Below, piece by piece: positions 19,001 through 21,687 of a stretch of DNA of 21,687 nt. The translations under genes and the position numbers were made by a program. The notes under the pieces are model-generated. The model searched no databases. It was not told where the DNA came from and worked only from the letters and a program-made list of their open reading frames with translations. Numbering within the stretch: position 1 is the stretch's first letter; every line of letters begins with the position of its first letter. Source of the DNA: Sphacelaria rigidula (lineage: Eukaryota > Phaeophyceae > Sphacelariales); NCBI GenBank assembly GCA_964200075.2, contig CAXNAA020000395.1, positions 1-21,687 on the forward strand. Direction: 5' to 3'.

Positions 19001-20261
19001 AAAACGGGGTGTCATAAATAAATTGAAAACAGTTGGGCGGCCCTGGTTTTGCCTCAATTTGGTGGTAGCCGCAGAGTTTCTGATGTAAGACATGATGTAC
19101 GGGAGCTAGAGTAGACGTTTCGTGAGAGGATTAATCACTCCCACGCACCTTGCACCTCTTACGCACGGCAAGCGTGGGGAACATGGATGTGCGTGTCTGT
19201 GGGAAGAGGGGACGAGGGGAATAGGCTGAAGGGGATAGAGGGGGCGAGAATCGATCATGTGGCAAAGTGAGCGGGCCCCTCAGGCGAAATTAAGGTGAAT
19301 GCGGACCTCCCGAGTAGAGCCGAATGTGGATATGTGATAGTTATCATGAGTTTTTTCTTTCTGTGTAAGTGGGAAGTGGGGGGTGGGGGGTGGATGGAGA
19401 CTTGAACCATGTGTTTGAGCCACCAGGCAGAACAGTCAAGTCGATTGGTGGTAGTGTAGTCTGTATAGACACTACTCGTCTTCTTGTCACCAGGTATACG
19501 ACACTCAGCACACAGAACGTGCGACCATCTGTTCGGTATGTCGCTGACAAACTAACCCCGTACGATTCGAGCTCAACTGTGTGATCCGGACTGACCTGTG
19601 TGATCGTAGGCTGGTCCCTGCGTCCGAGGATTGATCCACCATCTCCCTGCAGTGCTCCGAGTCGGTCGCCCACAACTGCAAACATAAAGGACACACGCGC
19701 GTAGTGCGTACTGTACAGTGAAGTTGACCGGAAATTTACCACGAACGAAATACCTCGTAGCTCGTGAAGCATCGTGAAGCGCGTATTTTCGATCACCTGT
19801 CACGACAGAAACGAAAACTTTGAAAGGCGGTTCGTGGGGAGGGGTACAAACCTCAACCTCATGAGCAAATGAGAGGGAAACATGAAAATGGAAAAAATGG
19901 TGAACATGAAAATAATGATGAAAATCAACATAATAATGAAAATCAAACTAGTAATGAAGCGAATATAATAATGAGAAAAAAAATAATGGAACTAAAATGA
20001 AGTTAATTAGTATCATGAAGAGGAGGATAGTAGTTGTAGCATCACGAGCGGTGGTGGGTAAATGATACAGTAACAATAACAACAATAGTGACGAATAGCA
20101 ATAACCACACAGCAGCGCCACACAAACAACACCTTCACCTGAGCACCCACGTCAACGTTCGCGTTAGAGGGTTTCGCCTGGACGCTGTACACATGCACCG
20201 ACGTCACGGAGGCGAACGATTTTCGAGTGCTCTCCAAAGCCTCAGATGGGACCAACTTCAC
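866..20261 (-). CDS. POLD3: DNA polymerase delta subunit 3 (POLD3/p66/Pol32 family), partial gene, five exons
   Basis: Join on the minus strand: 20261-20139, 19675-19596, 18217-17844, 11117-10046, 1046-866. The parts total 1830 nt, or 610 codons. Intron phases are 0, 2, 1 and 2, and each donor matches the next acceptor, so the frame stays open through four junctions. All introns are GT-AG, about 463, 1378, 6726 and 8999 bp long. POLD3 is the non-catalytic nuclear subunit that links polymerase delta to PCNA and the small subunit POLD2 in lagging-strand synthesis and break-induced replication. Family landmarks appear in order: VTSVHVYS, VKCAS, DPKDFFAG, GIGSFFGKR, a Lys/Asp/Glu/Ser linker, and TRTYMEGGY followed by VTDDEE. 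Missing are the N-terminal start exon(s), right of the window, and the short C-terminal exon that should carry the terminal PCNA-interacting peptide, left of the window. The linker is long and of low complexity compared with animal homologues. Family assignment is strong; exact splice sites are inferred from sequence only. Confidence 0.85.
1047..2216. other. Intron sequence without recognised content
   Basis: Part of the 9-kb intron between POLD3 exons d and e. It contains a T run near 1137-1146, an A run near 1173-1182 and a GT/G-rich patch at 1447-1490 with a short repeat of GTGTGCTTGGGG. No coding frame resembles a known protein. Confidence 0.5.
2637..2924 (+). repeat. 5' LTR of the short LTR element
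   Basis: Starts TGTAGAGTAG and ends GGGTCTACA. About 28 differences from the 3' copy, including one 2-base gap, indicate an old insertion. A 14-bp perfect palindrome, AATAAACGTTTATT (2924-2937), spans the junction with the interior. Confidence 0.75.
3115..3465 (+). CDS. Single frame inside the LTR element, Gag-like candidate
   Basis: 116 codons beginning MAARTKGGGSDAGD and ending PRPEIAVD. It is predicted to be soluble and mixed-charge, with no membrane segment and no zinc knuckle (no CCHC). The segment DGFLQKYRDSEESVQ followed by a helix-prone stretch is the sort of sequence found in retrotransposon Gag N-terminal domains, but I cannot assign a family. Its position between the LTRs, in the same orientation as the polypurine tract, makes an element-encoded Gag-like protein the best guess. 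It is the only intact frame of this size in the element. An unrelated chance frame remains possible. Confidence 0.45.
   Translation: MAARTKGGGSDAGDEVTFEFTELMSGGSLKAPEYGRHFSEDPPDGFLQKYRDSEESVQVSNKGRTVQAALLTVTELVPKHIRAGLSRTILDGSVLYDKHLKEALGLSKPRPEIAVD
3678..3966 (+). repeat. 3' LTR of the short LTR element
   Basis: Starts TGTAGAGTAG right after the G run and the bases TGC. It ends GGCCTAC directly against the GGGTC target copy, so the terminal A of the other LTR is missing here. Confidence 0.75.
4205..4560. repeat. Minisatellite array 1, about 42-bp unit with palindromic core
   Basis: About eight units, marked by GTGAGAAACRTGTRC-like boxes near 4211, 4252, 4297, 4338, 4380, 4422, 4463 and 4511. 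Between boxes lies GATTCATGCTGCATGAATGG or a variant; ATTCATGC-T-GCATGAAT is a perfect palindrome. Because 42 is a multiple of three, long frames run through the array; the minus-strand frame (4555-4205) gives 14-residue repeats such as FIQSEPQAHVSQYP. Confidence 0.8.
4610..5100. repeat. Tandem duplication of about 248 bp, diverged
   Basis: The block at about 4610-4855 recurs at about 4856-5100. Shared pieces include CTGTCCGC, AAACATGCGNGGACGACTC (4678 and 4926), the ACCNCAGAAC...CATGAAA segment, CTGTCARTARC, TAGCTCGGG and GCAGACGCG (about 4848 and 5090). Divergence and small gaps point to an old duplication. Confidence 0.65.
5236..5276. repeat. Long hairpin inside the hAT element
   Basis: The left arm 5236-5253 (GACTCCGCTAGCGCTGCC) pairs with the right arm 5260-5276 (GGCAACGCAGCGGAGTC) across a 6-base loop with few mismatches. 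Confidence 0.7.
5289..5350 (+). mobile_element. 3'-terminal remnant of the LINE seen at 8343-9860
   Basis: CGTGGTCAATGGTCAAACGG, then GCAAGCAACAA and a TGAGTACGCCCCC tail, matches the end of the larger copy (CGTGGTTAATGGTCAAACGG, GCAAGCAACAAATAAGTACCCCC at about 9810-9860). Only about 50 bp remains, the usual result of 5' truncation. It ends in a C-rich tail as the larger copy does. Confidence 0.65.
6137..6176. repeat. Two-copy 20-bp tandem repeat
   Basis: TACAAAAATTGAAATAAGGT occurs twice in direct succession just outside the right end of the hAT element. Confidence 0.85.
6275..6730. repeat. Minisatellite array 2, same 42-bp family
   Basis: Boxes like GTGAGAAACATGTACR recur near 6331, 6373, 6414, 6456, 6498, 6540 and 6582 and decay after about 6625. 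ATTCATGCTGCATGAATG palindromes alternate with ATTCATCTCGTATGAATG, giving an 84-bp higher-order pair. The minus-strand frame 6565-6221 shows 14-residue repeats (MNHTYMLPTFHSYE, MDQVYMFLTFHLWS). Confidence 0.8.
6731..7080. other. Intron sequence, nothing recognised
   Basis: Unique-looking DNA between minisatellite array 2 and the dispersed repeat. It has no frame over about 70 codons that resembles a protein. Confidence 0.4.
7080..7590. repeat. Dispersed repeat, copy 1
   Basis: Similar to about 21045-21450 in the same orientation. Shared marks in order are CTGATTGCYC...AAAAG, TGCAACGCTGAAA, GATTG and TTCGTAC-like spacers, ACGAATCRWTATTCG followed by CCGAC, and at the end TACGAGCTGGGCCAGCC. Divergence is high. 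The family is unknown. Confidence 0.5.
7590..8343. other. Intron sequence, nothing firmly recognised
   Basis: Overlapping frames on both strands near 8044-8430 show no family resemblance. A GATTTCGAACCCCG motif near 7912 is box-B-like but has no matching box A at the right distance. Confidence 0.35.
8343..9077 (+). pseudogene. LINE reverse-transcriptase pseudogene pieces
   Basis: Three frames must be joined to follow the reverse transcriptase: 8343-8530, 8533-8678 (ADDFVGISGT to a stop after SEDKYHV) and 8684-8825, followed by 8817-9077 (IFRYSHLDTRIKR to NMRKLR). Stops and shifts lie between them. The catalytic block is interrupted, so no activity is expected. Non-LTR type is supported by the Y.YLG..I and W..HI.KV motifs. 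Confidence 0.75.
8343..9860 (+). mobile_element. Dead 5'-truncated LINE (non-LTR retrotransposon), reverse-transcriptase 3' part
   Basis: Broken over several frames, but the order is that of a LINE ORF2 C-terminal half. GIAQGCTLSPTLFKVFIHDL (8394 on) is the reverse-transcriptase QG...LSP.LF motif. A FADD active-site box at 8520-8545 is disrupted by a 10-nt duplication. Then come YIYLGADIS...WDTHINKV (8729-8790), the RIKRCILMNVIVPKLEY thumb-like stretch (8850-8905), and LRFRVGDLDLPERRNMY with a C-x-C...H zinc-knuckle-like end, CPCGEAIESRGH (9415-9525). The 3' end has GDRWWP and IRSRNGAP traces and closes with GCAAGCAACAAATAAGTA and a C-run tail. Endonuclease and the 5' half of the RT are absent. 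No target duplication was found. Confidence 0.8.
9860..10045. other. C-rich tail and start of the 9-kb POLD3 intron
   Basis: The pyrimidine-rich plus strand after the LINE tail (9855-9915) leads to the intron's 5' end on the minus strand. A (CA)n run at 10027-10045 is (GT)n on the coding strand and begins the intron itself. Confidence 0.5.
10027..10045 (-). repeat. GT microsatellite forming the exon d splice donor
   Basis: Coding-strand sequence GTCAG then GTGTGTGTGTGTGTGTGTG. The first GT after CAG is taken as the donor, which gives the phase needed to join exon e. Confidence 0.7.
10046..11117 (-). CDS. POLD3: POLD3 exon d (charged low-complexity linker)
   Basis: 1072 nt, 356 full codons plus split codons. 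The acceptor is ACTGACAG before CAGCAGCAG; using the next CAG would drop only one residue. The split codon from exon c completes an Ala, giving FFGKR-AAAAPTTT. The exon encodes alternating acidic runs (GSDDDDDEEEWNDDDG), Ser-rich and Lys/Arg-rich patches, Ala runs and a KKRRKRNNK motif that could act as a nuclear localisation signal. Few positions are conserved, as expected for the disordered region of POLD3. It ends ...EDKAKKPV and a split Ser codon. The donor CAG/GTGTGT sits inside a GT microsatellite. An apparent 393-residue frame continuing past the donor to 9898 is read-through into the intron. The plus-strand Ser/Leu-rich frames over this exon are mirror shadows. Confidence 0.83.
11118..11484. 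other. 3' end of the 6.7-kb POLD3 intron (minus strand)
   Basis: On the minus strand the stretch from about 11280 to 11118 is T/C-rich and ends ACTGACAG, the acceptor of exon d. No gene is seen. Confidence 0.5.
11485..11770. repeat. Diverged direct repeat, copy A
   Basis: Pairs with about 15640-15895. Common blocks in the same order: TTTGGTACAYG, GGTTGATGGATCGCRGGTCT, GCAGCTGGGATGCTGCT, AATAAA...CAGC.GCTGAA, ACGT and GAGGACTCCGCGTAGC. Divergence is roughly a quarter to a third of positions. It could be an old LTR pair or part of an old duplication. Confidence 0.6.
11771..12336. other. Intron sequence, nothing firmly recognised
   Basis: Contains a second GGTTGATC...GCTGGCATGCC block near 11974 related to part of the direct repeats. 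Pro-rich minus-strand frames are open but match no family. Confidence 0.35.
12337..12695. repeat. Two-copy tandem duplication, 183-bp unit
   Basis: Copies start GCTCAAGGTGTCGCGGTGCC (12337) and GCTCAACGTGACGCCGTGCA (about 12520). They align without gaps over about 170 bp through GTCATCGATGG, GGNATGCCACACT and GTGAACGCGCGTG. The unit is 61 codons, so the plus frame 12249-12695 shows an apparent internal protein repeat (VVIDG...LGMPH). Differences fall about evenly on the three codon positions (about 13, 10 and 11), which argues against a constrained protein. Confidence 0.8.
12696..15639. other. Intron interior between direct repeats, no identifiable gene
   Basis: G/T-rich on the plus strand. 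Many overlapping frames of 60-170 codons occur on both strands. The minus frame 14074-13571 is Ser/Pro/Thr-rich, and others near 13521-13090 and 14332-14078 look mildly protein-like. I see no reverse transcriptase, integrase, transposase or Rep motif. If this is the interior of an old element, it is too decayed to classify by eye. Confidence 0.4.
15640..15895. repeat. Diverged direct repeat, copy B
   Basis: Partner of 11485-11770, 4.15 kb away in the same orientation. It shares TTTGGTACACG, GGTTGATGGATCGCGGGTCT, GCAGCTGGGATGCTGCT and GGAGTCCGCGCAGC. No shared flanking target duplication was found. Confidence 0.6.
15896..16720. other. Intron sequence with two competing open frames
   Basis: A plus frame (16111-16512, 133 codons, with VSTRWCTSFHTMCSW) and a minus frame (16370-16107, 87 codons, with two hydrophobic stretches) cover the same DNA. 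At most one can be real. Neither is firmly assignable. Confidence 0.35.
16735..16830 (-). repeat. tRNA-like SINE remnant
   Basis: On the minus strand: GGTGGTCGAATTGCCAACTGG, then GGGCGGTGCAAAACCGC (a possible anticodon arm), then GTGGTTCAAATCTGC, a box-B match. No well-paired acceptor stem is present, so a SINE head or tRNA pseudogene is more likely than a working tRNA. Confidence 0.4.
16835..17843. other. 5' part of the 6.7-kb POLD3 intron (minus strand)
   Basis: Begins on the minus strand with the exon c donor GTGAGT at 17843-17838. A CA-rich microsatellite lies at 17723-17756. No gene is seen; the Cys/Val-rich minus-strand frame here is a translation of the microsatellite. Confidence 0.5.
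17723..17756. repeat. Imperfect CA microsatellite
   Basis: CACACACA runs are interrupted by AAACACAC, about 34 bp. Confidence 0.85.
17844..18217 (-). CDS. POLD3: POLD3 exon c (VKCAS, DPKDFFAG and PIP-like GIGSFFGKR)
   Basis: 374 nt. The acceptor is GCAACAG preceded by a long pyrimidine tract at about 18245-18305. The donor is AAAAGAG then GTGAGT, phase 1. The product opens with LSGVKCASVDDV, parallel to the KFSAIQCAAAV element of animal POLD3, followed by a Pro-rich stretch, a Gly run, a Lys-rich patch, DPKDFFAGAAGK and finally GGIGSFFGKR. The two phenylalanine-pair motifs correspond in order to the two internal MFASKA-like and NFFGKA-like motifs of animal POLD3. GIGSFF resembles a PCNA-interacting peptide without the leading Gln. 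Homopolymeric Ala and Gly tracts are lineage-specific padding. The plus-strand frames here are shadows. Confidence 0.85.
18218..19595. other. POLD3 intron between exons b and c
   Basis: On the minus strand it begins GTCAGT and ends CAACAG. Its 3' part is strongly pyrimidine-rich (plus-strand purine runs at 18265-18305 and 18403-18435). A weak tRNA-like box B on the minus strand (GGTTCAAGTCTCC near 19395-19410) may be a SINE scrap. No gene is seen. Confidence 0.5.
19596..19675 (-). CDS. POLD3: POLD3 exon b (80 nt)
   Basis: Short exon between a textbook acceptor (TCCTTTATGTTTGCAG) and donor (CACACAG then GTCAGT). It enters in phase 0 from exon a and leaves in phase 2, matching exon c. The product begins LWATDSEHCREMV, which parallels the P-L-F-N-T-D-Y-D segment that follows HVYSIQ in animal POLD3. 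It is too short to stand alone; support comes from splice-site quality, phase agreement on both sides and collinearity with the family. Confidence 0.75.
19676..20138. other. POLD3 intron between exons a and b, 463 bp
   Basis: Contains an A-rich imperfect repeat of AATGAAAAT-type units (plus strand 19866-20000), which is T-rich on the coding strand. It ends with TTTATGTTTGCAG. Confidence 0.6.
20139..20261 (-). CDS. POLD3: POLD3 exon a (end of conserved N-terminal domain)
   Basis: 41 codons. The acceptor is TGGCAG ahead of GTGAAGTTGG, with a pyrimidine-rich stretch just upstream. The donor is GCTCAG followed by GTGAAG, leaving phase 0. The product starts VKLVPSEALE and contains VTSVHVYSVQ, which aligns with the KLEAVKSKL...SIHVYSIQ region ending the POLD3 N-terminal domain that binds POLD2. 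The frame is also open upstream of the acceptor for some 20 codons, but that stretch does not look like the family, so the acceptor at 20262 is preferred. No earlier exon was found between 20262 and 21687, so the initiator Met lies outside the window. Confidence 0.82.
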
Positions 20262-21044
20262 CTGCCACCATTTTTTGCACGGGGCAAGGGGGATGGTAAT
20301 GGAGCACAGTATACTACTCGCCGTAAGTTGTTCGATTCATTTATTTGAGTAATTACCGTTTACCATCACTGCTACATTAAAGTATACGTGATGGCACAGC
20401 AGTGTTAGTATCACATCATAACGGCATTTGTTCTTGTGTGAGTTATCTGCTCGTCACTACCGGGTGAGAACGGTCGCCCCGGTGGCTCGGTAACCTCGAC
20501 ACATTCTGACGGTTGGGGCGTGGGTTCGAATCTAGGTGAAGTCACACGGTCGAGGACACTTCCTGGTGTCATGCCCACCAGAGGAGAGCGACTGTTTCGT
20601 GAGTACACGAAATTCGACTTCACGGTGGACTAGGAAAAGATATCCCTGAACCCCCATCTCGCGATAAAGAGGCAGGGAAGTACCGCAGGAGAAAGAGAGG
20701 TAGAGAACTCTAAACAAGAAAAAACAAAAAAAACTCCGGTCTTGACCTTCCTCCTGTGCGACCCCGGCTGTCACGACCACATATATCCCAAAAGCTGAAA
20801 GCTTAGACTGGCGTCCAGAATAGATGAGACGGCAACACACATATCGACACGTATCTCTCGGCGTGTACGTCGAGACACTGTTGCATCACAGCACATGTGC
20901 TACACCTCAACGAGTGACTGATTGGTTGATTGTCTGCGCTGACTGATTCGCGACGAGTCTAGCCGCGGCGGCACCCACACCCATGTAACGTGAATAAATA
21001 CAATGGTCTCGCGAATCTTCGCTGGTTTGAACCACCCAAATCAA
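20262..21044. other. Upstream POLD3 intron, no earlier exon found
   Basis: Searched on the minus strand for the POLD3 N-terminal blocks (the VTYKWL-like and YLVSG-like segments) without success. It holds a tRNA-like SINE near 20465-20545. Confidence 0.5.
20465..20545 (+). repeat. tRNA-derived SINE head
   Basis: GCCCCGGTGGCTCGGTAACC resembles a tRNA 5' half with box A, and GGCGTGGGTTCGAATCTAGG carries a good box B at tRNA-like spacing. The ends do not pair into a full acceptor stem, so this is a SINE or tRNA relic, not a working tRNA. Confidence 0.55.
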
Positions 21045-21450
21045 CGATTCCTGGGGTCTGATTGCTCGACAAAAGAGGAAGTAATTGTAGGCGGAATCGA
21101 AAAAGTCTCCACGTAAACTTTACGCCACGCCACCTGCTTGGGGGGCGCGTACCTGGAGTGCAACGCTGAAAACATATCCCGAGGATTGATTTGTACCGTA
21201 TGGATTCTTTTTAAAAGTAAGTAATTATCACACGAATCGTTATTCGCCCGACTCCTGAACGAATGGTCAAGTGCTCGCTCACGTAAAACTCGAGAGGGAA
21301 GTATGCGACAACGAAAGGAACAGAGGACGAACAGAGTGCACTGAAAACGACAACGACACAAAAAGAGGCATGAAAAATGTAGAGAAGGAACGGAAGAGAG
21401 GGAAATGAGAACAACGCTAGACTAAGATCTAGTACGAGCTGGGCCAGCCT
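21045..21450. repeat. Dispersed repeat, copy 2
   Basis: Partner of 7080-7590: CTGATTGCTCGACAAAAGAGG, GAGTGCAACGCTGAAAACAT, ACGAATCGTTATTCGCCCGAC and TACGAGCTGGGCCAGCC are in the same order. Confidence 0.5.
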
Positions 21451-21471
21451 AAAAACGGATTTAAGCTCTAA

Positions 21472-21687
21472 AAGCAATATCTCATCGACACAGACGAGTT
21501 GGGCCGTGATCTGCATATCGTGTTAACTCTTTTGGGATGTGATGCCACTGTAAAGATCGTGTGGGGCCCTATCCCTGGCCCAGATAAGCCTTCGCAGGAT
21601 TCCAAATGCAGGGTGGTCGCAGCTCGGTTTTATGGTATTACTTGCACTCAGTATACCGTTCCCGAGATTTTCCGGAGCGTTTTTTGG
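21472..21687 (+). CDS. Unidentified open frame running off the right edge
   Basis: 72 codons with no stop, from just after a TAA at 21469 to the window end, and no ATG in the early part. It begins KQYLIDTDELGRDLH and contains TVKIVWGPIPGPDKP, VVAARFYGIT and VPEIFRSVFW. The mix of charged, aromatic and hydrophobic residues looks like a folded protein, unlike the biased shadow frames elsewhere. It could be an exon of a plus-strand gene or a transposon protein, since it begins right after the dispersed repeat's GAGCTGGGCCAGCC mark. It lies inside or beyond an upstream POLD3 intron on the opposite strand. I do not recognise the family. Confidence 0.35.

Overview
The window looks like nuclear DNA of a large-genome eukaryote. 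It has spliced coding exons with GT-AG introns, introns of up to about 9 kb, and many decayed transposable elements and tandem repeats. There is no bacterial-style gene packing. I infer a stramenopile, most likely a brown alga, from the intermediate GC content, the exons rich in Ala, Gly, Ser and Asp, and the long introns. No single marker proves this.

One gene explains the coding signal: a minus-strand homologue of POLD3, the third subunit of DNA polymerase delta (p66/Pol32 family). Five exons can be joined from right to left: 20261-20139, 19675-19596, 18217-17844, 11117-10046 and 1046-866. All four internal junctions keep the reading frame, with intron phases 0, 2, 1 and 2, and give 610 codons. 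Landmarks appear in the family's order: the end of the conserved N-terminal domain (VTSVHVYS), a VKCAS segment, a DPKDFFAG motif, a PIP-like GIGSFFGKR motif, a long charged linker, and the conserved TRTYMEGGY...VTDDEE block near the C-terminus. The first exon or exons (right of 21687) and the last exon (left of 1) lie outside the window.

The rest is mostly intron filled with repeats. The last complete intron (10045-1047) holds four kinds of element. At 2217-4145 a tandem array of tRNA-like units is interrupted by a 1.33-kb LTR element with a 5-bp target duplication, a G-run polypurine tract and one 116-codon frame. At 4205-4560 and 6275-6730 are two arrays of a 42-bp minisatellite with palindromic cores. 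Between them, at 5129-6127, is a 999-bp hAT-type non-autonomous element with an 8-bp target duplication and a nested LINE tail. At 8343-9860 is a dead LINE reverse-transcriptase 3' end. The 6.7-kb intron (17843-11118) has diverged direct repeats 4.15 kb apart and a 183-bp tandem duplication. At the right edge an open frame on the plus strand (21472-21687) runs off the window and is not identified.

No operon, CRISPR array, rRNA or convincing functional tRNA gene is visible. The most useful results are the POLD3 gene model spread over more than 19 kb and the nested transposon structures, whose boundaries can be read to the base.
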